This document shows positions 35,395-43,865 of a stretch of DNA of 64,000 nt, piece after piece. Made by a program: the position numbers and the translations under genes. Numbering within the stretch: the first letter of the stretch is position 1; every line of letters begins with the position of its first letter. The notes under the pieces are model-generated. The model searched no databases and was not told the origin of the DNA. It was given only the letters and a program-made list of their open reading frames with translations. Origin of the DNA: JAFEDN01 sp963844565 (GTDB lineage Bacteria; Pseudomonadota; Gammaproteobacteria; Coxiellales; Coxiellaceae); assembly GCA_963844565.1 (NCBI GenBank), contig CAWJON010000001.1:62001-126000 (forward strand). Reading direction: 5' to 3'.

Positions 35395-36993
35395 TTAAAA
35401 TAAATTGAATTCTTTTGAATCATTTGGCTCTGATTCGAATTTTCCTAACCAATAACATAATAAAGATGCGGGAATTTTCATAAAACGAGTTTTCGGTAAA
35501 TCCTGATTTTCAAAGGGACCAAAATCAGTAATAGATTGAGTAACAATATAGGCACGTTCAGGAGAATATTTTTTGCATAACTTCATAAGTCCAGGAAAAT
35601 CTCTGGGGCGAGTATGTTTATTTCTATATTTTATTTCAAAAGGAATAATTGTATTATTCCCTTGTATTGTTACCAGATCTACTTCATGATTTTTCTCATC
35701 TTGCCAGTAACTTAAGCGTGAACCAGGCTCAGAATGAGAAAAAAGATGTTTAAAAACTGCTGTTTCAACAATCTTTCCCATAGCTGCTGGACTATTTAAT
35801 ACACTTTTCCCCATTAATAAAACCGAAGGTGCTATAGCAGAGTCTGCCAAATAAATTTTAAATTTGGCGCGTAATACATCTTTCCCATAACCAAATTTTG
35901 GTAAACGATAAATTAAATGAGTCGCTTCTAATAACTCTATAAAATGCAACGCTGTTGTTCTTGAAAGCTTTAAATTTGCCGATAAATCTTCCAGTTTAAG
36001 TATCCCGCCATCGTTCATGCATAAATATAAAAAAACTTGTTCTAGCTCTATAAATTTTCGTACTCCAAAAATCGATGTCATGTCCCGCTTTAATACTTTA
36101 TCGATTATGTCTTCACGAATTAAACCTTGAGCTTCATTTATTGTTTCAACCAATGCTGTTTGTGGAAATCCCCCTCTGATAAGATATTGATTAAAATAGG
36201 GAGTGTAGAGTGTCGCCACTTCTGAAATTTTTTGGAATTCCATTTGGGATAAGTCAAATAGAATTTTTAAGGATTTAATATCTGGTAAATTTTCTAATGC
36301 TTTTTTTATCGATTCAATTTCCTCTAATCTCTCTCTTCCAATTATCATTTTTAATAACATATCTTTGTAATCTAAATTATCAAAGTTGTATTGAGACTTA
36401 TATGGGGGCCTTAACCTTTTTAATATAAAATTCTCTAAATGATGTTTGCGTAGATACATATTTTCAAAGAAAGAAAGAGTTGTTAGCTGAATTATATGCC
36501 ACCTACCAACACCCGATTCTTGACCTTTAAAGGCAAGAGGTACAGCAGAACCTGTAAAAATAATTCTTCTATCCGGATTAAAATCAACTTGATGCTTTAT
36601 CCATACCTGCCAATCAGGTACAAACTGGATTTCATCAAAAAATAAATAGCTTGGGCCTGGAACTGAAAGCTCTCTATCGTTCCAAGCCTCTATTATCTTT
36701 TCAACACCTGCCATCTTAATAATAGGGTGATCAAAGGATGCATAGAGTATATTTGAGGCTGGAATGTTTTCTTTTAACAGGGCTTCTATCGTTTGTCTTA
36801 ACAAAGTAGTTTTACCTATTTGCCTTGCCCCAGAAAGATAGACCGCTCTGGGAGCGGGAGGATTTAGAGTCCAACGCAACAGCTCATCATATGCCGCTCT
36901 CTTCCAAGTAGAAAGGCCTTTAATAGTTTCTTCCCCCCACCAGGGATTAAATCGAGAAAGAATGGCAGATAATTCAATTTTACTAATTTCCAT
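35395..36993 (-). CDS. AAA_14 / DUF4143 ATPase
   Basis: 532 residues. Walker A GARQIGKTT (Gly55-Lys61), Walker B YLFFDEIQFVPDW, sensor-like IIFTGSAVP, then a DUF4143 region in the C-terminal half with EVDLV ... PFEIKYR, which looks like a PD-(D/E)xK nuclease-type core. Function of this widespread family is unknown; it is often on accessory DNA. A perfect 26-bp palindrome lies directly upstream (separate entry), suggesting tight self-regulation. Confidence 0.85.
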   Translation of the reverse strand: MEISKIELSAILSRFNPWWGEETIKGLSTWKRAAYDELLRWTLNPPAPRAVYLSGARQIGKTTLLRQTIEALLKENIPASNILYASFDHPIIKMAGVEKIIEAWNDRELSVPGPSYLFFDEIQFVPDWQVWIKHQVDFNPDRRIIFTGSAVPLAFKGQESGVGRWHIIQLTTLSFFENMYLRKHHLENFILKRLRPPYKSQYNFDNLDYKDMLLKMIIGRERLEEIESIKKALENLPDIKSLKILFDLSQMEFQKISEVATLYTPYFNQYLIRGGFPQTALVETINEAQGLIREDIIDKVLKRDMTSIFGVRKFIELEQVFLYLCMNDGGILKLEDLSANLKLSRTTALHFIELLEATHLIYRLPKFGYGKDVLRAKFKIYLADSAIAPSVLLMGKSVLNSPAAMGKIVETAVFKHLFSHSEPGSRLSYWQDEKNHEVDLVTIQGNNTIIPFEIKYRNKHTRPRDFPGLMKLCKKYSPERAYIVTQSITDFGPFENQDLPKTRFMKIPASLLCYWLGKFESEPNDSKEFNLF

Positions 36994-37018
36994 AAGCTAA
37001 GTTTACCAAATTTTTTAC

Positions 37019-37044
37019 TTTTTGTAAAGTATACTTTACAAAAA
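37019..37044. promoter_or_regulatory. Perfect 26-bp palindrome (probable operator)
   Basis: The half-site TTTTTGTAAAGTA is followed exactly by its reverse complement. It lies 26 bases before the ATG of the AAA_14 gene, and its centre GTATAC contains TATACT, a -10 box on the minus strand. A degenerate related sequence (GTTTACTATACTTAAA) lies about 15-20 bases beyond it. The perfect dyad over a -10 element is what a repressor site looks like. Confidence 0.6.
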
Positions 37045-37157
37045 TATCATTTTTATGTTTACTATACTTAAAAATCTCACCTATCTTATAGATCTTGCTC
37101 TTAGCGCTAATGACCGTTAAAATGAAATCGTGTAAGAAGGGCATTTTCATTCGAGTT

Positions 37158-37916
37158 ATGACTAAATTAAGCGTTATTATCATCACCAAAAACGAAGCTC
37201 GTAAAATTGGGCGCTGCTTAAGATCAGTTGCTTGGGCGGATGAAATTATTGTTTTAGATTCGGGAAGCACAGACCGTACGGTTGAAATTTGTAACAAATT
37301 TACCCCCCATGTTTATGAGGTAGATTGGCCTGGGTATGGAGAGCAAAAAAACCGTGCACTTTCGAAAGTTCATAACGACTGGGTTTTGTCACTGGATGCT
37401 GATGAATGGGTCACCCCGTCCTTGCAGAGCGAAATAAAAACAGCCATCACTAACCATTTGTACACCGCATTTTGGATTCCTCGGCGCACCCTTTATTGCG
37501 GAAAATTTTTACGTTTTGGTGATGCCGGTAAAGATAAAGTTCGGCGTTTATTTCAGCGTGAGCAGGGAAAGTTTACATCTGCGAAAGTACACGAAAGCAT
37601 AGTGACCTCTGGAAGCAGCGGCCATTTGCAACAACCTCTATTGCATAATTGCTGTTCTAATCTCATGGATTGGCAGAATAAAGTCTTTCATTATGCAAAG
37701 CTCTCCGCAAAAGAAAGAGTTGAACGCGGCCAGCGTTCGAATCCATTAAATGCAGGCTTTCATGCAGCTTGGTCTTTTTTCCGCAACTATCTCTTGAGAC
37801 TTGGATTTTTAGATGGAGAACTGGGATGGACTTCAGCAGTTCTTTATGCAAAAGGAAGCTTTTTGCGTCATCAAGAAATCTGGCGATTACAAAAAGAACG
37901 CTCAAAGATTTTATAA
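37158..37916 (+). CDS. GT2-family glycosyltransferase (WaaE/KdtX-like)
   Basis: 252 residues from the chosen ATG (start MTKLSVIIITKNEA, as homologs begin; a longer frame adds 21 unlikely residues). GT-A fold: SVIIITKNEARKIGRCLRS, DSGSTDRT, and the DxD-type DADEW. The pattern, with a PGYGEQKNRAL segment, matches LPS-core beta-1,4-glucosyltransferases. Its end overlaps waaL by 46 bases in convergent orientation. Confidence 0.85.
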   Translation: MTKLSVIIITKNEARKIGRCLRSVAWADEIIVLDSGSTDRTVEICNKFTPHVYEVDWPGYGEQKNRALSKVHNDWVLSLDADEWVTPSLQSEIKTAITNHLYTAFWIPRRTLYCGKFLRFGDAGKDKVRRLFQREQGKFTSAKVHESIVTSGSSGHLQQPLLHNCCSNLMDWQNKVFHYAKLSAKERVERGQRSNPLNAGFHAAWSFFRNYLLRLGFLDGELGWTSAVLYAKGSFLRHQEIWRLQKERSKIL

Positions 37917-39097
37917 AGTTCGGCATAACAAAGAGCCGTAAAAAATACGTAAAAATGACCACTCACAGACAAATACAAAAAGGCATTGTAAGCACAACTT
38001 AATAAAAAGGCCAACAACAACGCTTGTGCTAAAAAACGAGTGTCTTCAAGATAAAAACTAGAATGCAATTGTATATAAAACATTAATAGCAATAATAACA
38101 AACCTACAATACCCAATTGGACCATCGTCATCAAATATTCATTGTGCGGGGTTCTTAAGTGTCTCCAGTTGGGAACCCCCGGTGTCAGCGTATAAGCAGT
38201 TTGAAAACCTCCCGTGCCGTATCCAAAGACAGGTTTTTGCTTGACCAGTTGCCAACTAATATCAACAAAGCTTAAACGATAACCCAATGAACTCTGCACG
38301 TTTCCGGCTTCGTATTGTCGAATATTTTGTAAAGATTGATTGAAAGTTTGATGAAAAGTTGGAGAAATAGTGTAAAAACTAAAAAGAAGTAACAGCATTA
38401 AAATAGCGCCTAAAATCAACCCCTTCAAATGAAAATGCTGTATCGCAAATAACAACAGTAAGCCAATATAGGCAACCCAGCCCGTACGACCATTATTAAT
38501 AAAGAATTCCTGAAAACTAAAAAAAACTACACCCACCCAACAAATGATTTTTTTCCAACCCCGCAAACGCCAACCATAGTAAGCCAAAATATACGCTGCA
38601 AATGCAATTAAAAATCCGGTTTCAATATGAGTAAAGAAAACAAAGCTAGCGGGCTGGTATTTTCCGATATGCCACCCAAGAAAAAATTTTAAGTAGGAGA
38701 TAATTACCGTTATTAACACAGCTAGAAGAAAAGCAAAAATGGCTCTTTCTCGCCATATCTTATCGATAAATAGAGGTAAAAAAAGAGGAATATATAATAG
38801 CTTAGCATATTTATGAATACCAGCTAGCCGATCTCCCCATGGACCGATACTCCAAGATAATCCAATAACGGTATAAAGGAAAAAAAGAACTGCGCTCCAC
38901 ACAATCGGATTGTGTTTAACCACTTGCCAATTCTGAAAAAAACGCCCTGATACAATTCCAAGGAAGGCCGCCATAAAAAAGCAGGTGTTGGTTGCGGTAA
39001 TAGAAATAGGAATTGAAAAGCCAGCCAGAACAATAAAAAAAAGTGCAGTTTGATCTATTATCTTTGATATGGAGTAATGCCCAGGTTCAATGCTCAT
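37871..39097 (-). CDS. waaL: O-antigen ligase family protein
   Basis: 408 residues, about 10-12 membrane segments with a large periplasmic loop carrying the Wzy_C pattern (GYGTGGFQTAY, RTPHNEYLMTMVQLGIVGLL, with the conserved His). It attaches O-antigen or a related polymer to lipid A-core. The last 46 bases overlap the end of the GT2 gene on the other strand. Confidence 0.85.
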   Translation of the reverse strand: MSIEPGHYSISKIIDQTALFFIVLAGFSIPISITATNTCFFMAAFLGIVSGRFFQNWQVVKHNPIVWSAVLFFLYTVIGLSWSIGPWGDRLAGIHKYAKLLYIPLFLPLFIDKIWRERAIFAFLLAVLITVIISYLKFFLGWHIGKYQPASFVFFTHIETGFLIAFAAYILAYYGWRLRGWKKIICWVGVVFFSFQEFFINNGRTGWVAYIGLLLLFAIQHFHLKGLILGAILMLLLLFSFYTISPTFHQTFNQSLQNIRQYEAGNVQSSLGYRLSFVDISWQLVKQKPVFGYGTGGFQTAYTLTPGVPNWRHLRTPHNEYLMTMVQLGIVGLLLLLLMFYIQLHSSFYLEDTRFLAQALLLAFLLSCAYNAFLYLSVSGHFYVFFTALCYAELYKIFERSFCNRQIS

Positions 39098-39104
39098 ACT
39101 AAAG

Positions 39105-39317
39105 TTATTCTTTTAACTGATAAATTGAACCGCAGTAAGGACATGCAATCCGACCTGCTTTTTCACCAACTTTTTCACCAATTTTTTCAATTGGCAGATA
39201 AACGCGAGGATGTGCATCCCATAGGCGCTTATCAGGAGGGGGGCAACACAACGGAAGTTGATCCTCGTTTATTTCATTCACAGTACGTGTGCAACAGGCT
39301 TGATCCAAAGACATCAA
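39105..39317 (-). CDS. Small zinc-finger protein (zf-CHCC type)
   Basis: 70 residues. The end HPRVYLPIEKIGEKVG..ACPYCGSIYQLKE matches the short zf-CHCC (NDUFS6-like) proteins found next to LPS genes in many proteobacteria, binding zinc with His and Cys. It stops 7 bases before the waaL start codon on the same strand, so it is the first gene of a zf-waaL pair. Confidence 0.75.
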   Translation of the reverse strand: MMSLDQACCTRTVNEINEDQLPLCCPPPDKRLWDAHPRVYLPIEKIGEKVGEKAGRIACPYCGSIYQLKE

Positions 39318-39423
39318 CTACCTCAACTCAGCACTTAGTGCTTTTAATCTAGATTTTGAGATTCTTAAAAAAACAGAACGTAACTATACGCAAATTCATT
39401 TACTGATTCAAGCAGTACGTTTT

Positions 39424-40497
39424 TTACTCATCCTCGGTATGATCTGCCGCCTTAATCATAGATTTCAACCGTTTTAGCGTATCAATTTGCAATTGTCTAA
39501 CTCGTTCCCGAGTGAGGCCAACCGCTTTGCCCACATCTTCTAAAGTGGCTGGTTCATGGCCGCATAAACCAAAACGTCGTACAATAATCTCACGTTGGCG
39601 GCGGCCTAAGCTATCCAGCCATTCTTGCACATGAAGTTTTAAATCATCATCTTGAATAAGAACGGCGGGATCAAGGATATGTTCATCCGCTAAAGTTTCC
39701 GCTAATGAAGGTTTATGTTGGTCCTGATTTGTTTCGTCTTCGTCAATTGAAGTGGTCTCGGTGGCCAAGGCCATTACTCTTTGAATATCTTCTATTGGCT
39801 GGTCAATCAATTCCGCTATTTCCTCGGGCGTCGGATCATGGTCTAAAGTTTTCGTAAGCTCTTTAGCAGCCCGAAGGTAAATATTTAATTCTTTTTGAAT
39901 ATGAATGGGTAAGCGGACAGTTCGCCCTTGATTCATAATCCCGCGCTCGATAGTTTGACGGATCCACCAAGTTGCATAAGTGGAGAAACGAAATCCCCTT
40001 TCAGGATCAAATTTTTCCACGGCAGTCATCAAACCTAAATTACCTTCTTCGATTAAATCGAGTAAATCCAGCCCTCGGTAACAGTAGTGACGAGCGATTT
40101 TAACCACTAATCTCAAATTTGATTCAATCATTTTCGTACGAGCCGCGCTGTCGCCTTTGCAAATCCGCCGAGCAACCGCTAACTCCTCTTCCGCCGTTAA
40201 CAATGGCTTGTATCCCAGTTCATGCAAATACAAACGGGTCGGGTCATGTTCAAGCCCAGAAGGCGCGCTATCTTCTTGGGCTGAAAATTTTTCTCCGCTT
40301 TCTCCACTTTCAGAAGAAGAACCAGCACTCGCGGACGGGCGGCTAAATAAAACTTGGTTGTCTTGCAGCGCAATCGCTTGAGGTTTGGTTTTTTTACGCA
40401 CGGTTTTTTCTTTAATCTTAGCCGACGCCTCCTTAATCTTGGGTTTAGATTTAGGCTTGGCTTTAATTTCAGCTTTAATTTTGACTTCGTTTGCCAT
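39424..40497 (-). CDS. rpoS: RNA polymerase sigma factor RpoS
   Basis: 357 residues. Sigma-70 family with region 1.2 (DPTRLYLHELGYKPLLTAEEE), region 2 (NLRLVVKIARHYCYRGLDLLDLIEEGN and FSTYATWWIRQTIERG), region 3 and region 4 (LEDVGKAVGLTRERVRQLQ). The N-terminus carries a Lys-rich extension of about 80 residues (KAKPKSKPKIKEASAKIKEK) absent from E. coli RpoS (330 residues). A GGAGGG lies 6 bases before the ATG. In Coxiella and Legionella RpoS drives the late/stationary developmental form. Confidence 0.95.
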   Translation of the reverse strand: MANEVKIKAEIKAKPKSKPKIKEASAKIKEKTVRKKTKPQAIALQDNQVLFSRPSASAGSSSESGESGEKFSAQEDSAPSGLEHDPTRLYLHELGYKPLLTAEEELAVARRICKGDSAARTKMIESNLRLVVKIARHYCYRGLDLLDLIEEGNLGLMTAVEKFDPERGFRFSTYATWWIRQTIERGIMNQGRTVRLPIHIQKELNIYLRAAKELTKTLDHDPTPEEIAELIDQPIEDIQRVMALATETTSIDEDETNQDQHKPSLAETLADEHILDPAVLIQDDDLKLHVQEWLDSLGRRQREIIVRRFGLCGHEPATLEDVGKAVGLTRERVRQLQIDTLKRLKSMIKAADHTEDE

Positions 40498-40523
40498 GAA
40501 TATCCCTCCGTGGAATAAATATT

Positions 40524-41204
40524 TTAATAGAAAATAATTGGATCGACAGGTTTTCCATCCTGCCGAATTTCAAAGTGCAACATGACCTTTCCTGCGTCAT
40601 TATGGCCCACAGTCCCAATTTGTTGCCCTCTATGAACATGCTCGCCTAATTTGACAAAAAGTTTCTGATTGAACGCATACGCGCTCATATAGTGCCGGTC
40701 GTGTTTTATAATAATGAGGTTACCATATCCTCGTATTCCGCTGCTACTATATACCACTTGGCCTTCATGAGCCGCCCACACAGGGGAATTTAGAGGGGCC
40801 GCAATGTTAACCCCGTTGTTCCCTGTCACACCAGGGGAAAATCCCTGAAAAACTTTCCCTTTGACCGGCCAAACCCAGTCCGGCTTGCGGTGGACAAGGA
40901 TAGGTGGAGCGACCGTCGTTTGTTGTCGACTGCTGCTTTTGGGTACAATCGTCATTTGCAATCTCTGACCGGGGAAAATTGCGTAAGGCGATTTTAGATG
41001 ATTGGTCTCTCCTAAATTAACGTAATCCAGACCAAATTCCCAAGCAATCGAATATATCGTATCTCCTCTTTGCACAGTATAGTAGGAATATTGGGTTGAT
41101 GTTTCCAACGCAGCATTGGTTACCGGCGGCAACTGTCCTCCGGTACAACCTATTATCAAACTAATACCACTTACAATGGTTAGAACAAAAAAAAACTTTC
41201 TCAC
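40524..41204 (-). CDS. nlpD: NlpD-like LysM/M23 lipoprotein
   Basis: 226 residues from the GTG whose GTGA overlaps the surE stop (an ATG 15 bases earlier would extend into surE). The lipobox LIIGC follows a signal peptide; then a LysM domain (YYTVQRGDTIYSIAWEFGL) and an M23/LytM domain (VFQGFSPGVTGNNGVNIAAP to VMLHFEIRQDGKPVDP). As in E. coli NlpD, canonical metallo-endopeptidase His residues look incomplete (NGVNIA instead of HxGxD), so it is more likely an amidase activator. Outer-membrane lipoprotein acting in cell separation. Confidence 0.9.
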   Translation of the reverse strand: MRKFFFVLTIVSGISLIIGCTGGQLPPVTNAALETSTQYSYYTVQRGDTIYSIAWEFGLDYVNLGETNHLKSPYAIFPGQRLQMTIVPKSSSRQQTTVAPPILVHRKPDWVWPVKGKVFQGFSPGVTGNNGVNIAAPLNSPVWAAHEGQVVYSSSGIRGYGNLIIIKHDRHYMSAYAFNQKLFVKLGEHVHRGQQIGTVGHNDAGKVMLHFEIRQDGKPVDPIIFY

Positions 41205-41950
41205 AATCGCTTCACCCAACCATTTAATTGATCAAAAGCTTCATAATGGGTTAAATCAATTCGTATGGGAGTAATTGAAACTTGGCCTTGAGCAATGGCA
41301 GCAAAATCTGTTCCCGGTCCCGCATCTGCTGCGGCGCCGGCAGGTCCGACCCAATACACCGGATGACCGCGAGGATCCACCTGACGTATGGTTGGCTCCG
41401 CACTGTGGCGTGTACCCAATCGGGTTATCGCAAATCCTTGTAATTGAGCATAGCTTACGTCTGGAACATTGACATTCAGAATGGTGCCTACCGGTAAAGG
41501 TTCTATCTGTAAACGCTCGACCATTTTATAAATAACCATGGCGGCGGTGCTATAATGCTGCAAATGTTCTCCCGCCAAAGAAACAGCGATGGATGGCAAA
41601 CCCAAAAACCGTCCCTCCATCGCTGCAGCTACGGTTCCTGAATACCAAACATCATCCCCCAGATTAGAACCCGCGTTGATCCCAGAAATAACCATATCGG
41701 GGGGTTTGGGCAATAGCCCAGTAATTGCCACATGCACACAATCGGTTGGCGTACCTTCAACGCTGATCATTTCATTTTCTAAATATTTCACCCGCAGAGG
41801 TACCGTCAGGGTAAGCGAGTTACTTGCGCCACTGCGATTACGATCGGGCGCAACCACATAGACATGCGCAATTTCACGTAAAGTTTCAGCTAAAACAGCT
41901 AAACCTTTAGCGTAAACGCCATCATCATTACTTAATAGAATTCGTATCAT
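41201..41950 (-). CDS. surE: 5'/3'-nucleotidase SurE
   Basis: 249 residues. Begins MIRILLSNDDGVYAKG with the metal-binding Asp-Asp; further VVAPDRNRSGASNSLTL and VISGINAGSNLGDDVWYSGTVAAAMEG, all family signatures. Removes phosphate from nucleoside monophosphates under stress. Directly followed by nlpD and rpoS; the pcm gene usually found between surE and nlpD is missing. Confidence 0.95.
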   Translation of the reverse strand: MIRILLSNDDGVYAKGLAVLAETLREIAHVYVVAPDRNRSGASNSLTLTVPLRVKYLENEMISVEGTPTDCVHVAITGLLPKPPDMVISGINAGSNLGDDVWYSGTVAAAMEGRFLGLPSIAVSLAGEHLQHYSTAAMVIYKMVERLQIEPLPVGTILNVNVPDVSYAQLQGFAITRLGTRHSAEPTIRQVDPRGHPVYWVGPAGAAADAGPGTDFAAIAQGQVSITPIRIDLTHYEAFDQLNGWVKRL

Positions 41951-42077
41951 ATTGTTTAGTATATACGTAAAGTGGGTTAATATCCTGTCAATGGGTAGTC
42001 TATATTATTTCAACAGCTGTGATAAAATTATATACTCTAAATGAAAGACTTTAACTTTACCAAAGGGGCTATCCATT

Positions 42078-43859
42078 ATGGAATCCATCGCTGAAAAATT
42101 AAAACGCTTACGTCAATTGATGCAAAAACACCGCCTGGATTTTTATTTTGTCCCCGCTCGTGATCCGCATAATAATGAATATGTTCCTGCTTGTTGGCAG
42201 CGACGCGCTTTTATCAGCAGTTTCACTGGATCCGCCGGGGATGCCTTAATTGGTTTAGACAAGGCTTACTTGTGGACGGATGGACGTTATTTTTTGCAAG
42301 CCGATCAAGAGTTAGATAAAAATTGTTTTCAGTTAATGAAACAAGCTCAGGGCGCTCCTCCCATTCATCAATGGTTTTTAAAAAACGCCCAAGGCAAAAC
42401 TTGCGGTGTTGATCCCCAATTAATCACCGTTAATCAAGCGCAACAATGGCAGGAAGCACTAGAAAAAGTGAATGGAAAATTAATCGCGCTGGAAAAAAAT
42501 TTAATTGATGAAACCTGGGAAAATAAACCGACTCTCCCACAATTGAATATAACGCAATATCCATTGCAGCATGCAGGACTGACCGCCAAAGAAAAAATAG
42601 AAAAACTTCGCCAAAAACTGACCGAACAAAATCATCAAGCTTATGTTTTGACTATGTTGGATGCAATCGCTTGGCTTTTTAATATTCGCGGTCTTGATGT
42701 TGAATATAATCCTTTGGTCATCAGTTACGCCATTATTACGAAAGATAAAACTAGTTGGTACGTTGATAGCGCTAAATTAACTGAAGCCGATAAACTTTAT
42801 TTAAAATCACAAGGCATCTCTCACTTTGCTTATACTGATTTTCAAACCGATTTAAACCGGTTGACCGGAAAGATTTGCATTGACGCCAATACCGCGAGCT
42901 GGTGGGTGGAAAAACAATTATCAAACGCCCAACTGGTACTTGAAACTTCGCCAATAAATTTAATGAAGGCAATTAAAAATCCTATAGAATTAGCAGGTAT
43001 GCACGAAGCCCATCGTCTCGACGCCATTGCCATGGTAAAGTTTTTTCACTGGTTAGAAGAAAACTGGTCCAGCGGAGTCGATGAAATCTCGGCGGCAGTA
43101 CAATTGGAATCGTTACGCCGTCAAAACCCTGCCTGTTTAGACTTAAGTTTTGCAACCATATCGGGATTTGCTGGCAATGGCGCAGTTATCCATTACAAAT
43201 CATCTGAAAAAACCAATCGACGCATTACTGACGAAGCGCTCTACCTGATTGACTCAGGGGGGCAATACTTTGCAGGAACTACAGATATTACCCGCACCAT
43301 CCATTTGGGAATTCCCACCGAAAAGGAAAAGTATCACTACACTTTGGTTTTGAAAGGCCATTTAGCCTTACGACATGCCATTTTTCCAGCCGGGACCTGC
43401 GGCGAACATTTAGATGTATTGGCGCGGCTGCCATTATGGAAAGCCGGATTAAATTACGCGCATGGCACTGGCCATGGGGTGGGCTGCTACCTTTGCGTGC
43501 ATGAAGGGCCACAACGCATTTCTCCTGCGCCCAGTCAAATTGCGCTTGCGCCTAATATGATCGTGAGTAATGAGCCAGGGATCTATTTTCCCGAAAAATA
43601 TGGCATCCGCATTGAAAATTTGTGTGCGGTAGCCGCTTATAAAGAGCATGAATCAACGAATGCAGAGGACAGCACATACTATTGCTTCGAAGATTTAACC
43701 AAAGTGCCTTACGCAAGAAGTTTAATTGACCTTGAGCTGTTAACTGCAGAAGAAATCGAATGGATTAACCATTATCACCAAGAAACTTTTGATTTATTGG
43801 TGGACGATTTAGATCCTCCGGTACGTGACTGGTTGACTCAAGCTACCGCGCCGTTGTAG
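42078..43859 (+). CDS. Aminopeptidase P family (Xaa-Pro aminopeptidase)
   Basis: 593 residues, the three-domain form of M24B peptidases (about 600 residues as in eukaryotic and some bacterial aminopeptidase P). Metal-binding residues: LIDSGGQYFAGTTDITRT (two Asp), GTGHGVGCYLCVHEGP (His), SNEPGIYFPEKYGIRIEN (two Glu). Removes N-terminal residues before proline; acts in the cytoplasm in peptide use. It faces away from surE. Confidence 0.92.
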   Translation: MESIAEKLKRLRQLMQKHRLDFYFVPARDPHNNEYVPACWQRRAFISSFTGSAGDALIGLDKAYLWTDGRYFLQADQELDKNCFQLMKQAQGAPPIHQWFLKNAQGKTCGVDPQLITVNQAQQWQEALEKVNGKLIALEKNLIDETWENKPTLPQLNITQYPLQHAGLTAKEKIEKLRQKLTEQNHQAYVLTMLDAIAWLFNIRGLDVEYNPLVISYAIITKDKTSWYVDSAKLTEADKLYLKSQGISHFAYTDFQTDLNRLTGKICIDANTASWWVEKQLSNAQLVLETSPINLMKAIKNPIELAGMHEAHRLDAIAMVKFFHWLEENWSSGVDEISAAVQLESLRRQNPACLDLSFATISGFAGNGAVIHYKSSEKTNRRITDEALYLIDSGGQYFAGTTDITRTIHLGIPTEKEKYHYTLVLKGHLALRHAIFPAGTCGEHLDVLARLPLWKAGLNYAHGTGHGVGCYLCVHEGPQRISPAPSQIALAPNMIVSNEPGIYFPEKYGIRIENLCAVAAYKEHESTNAEDSTYYCFEDLTKVPYARSLIDLELLTAEEIEWINHYHQETFDLLVDDLDPPVRDWLTQATAPL

Positions 43860-43865
43860 AAAATC

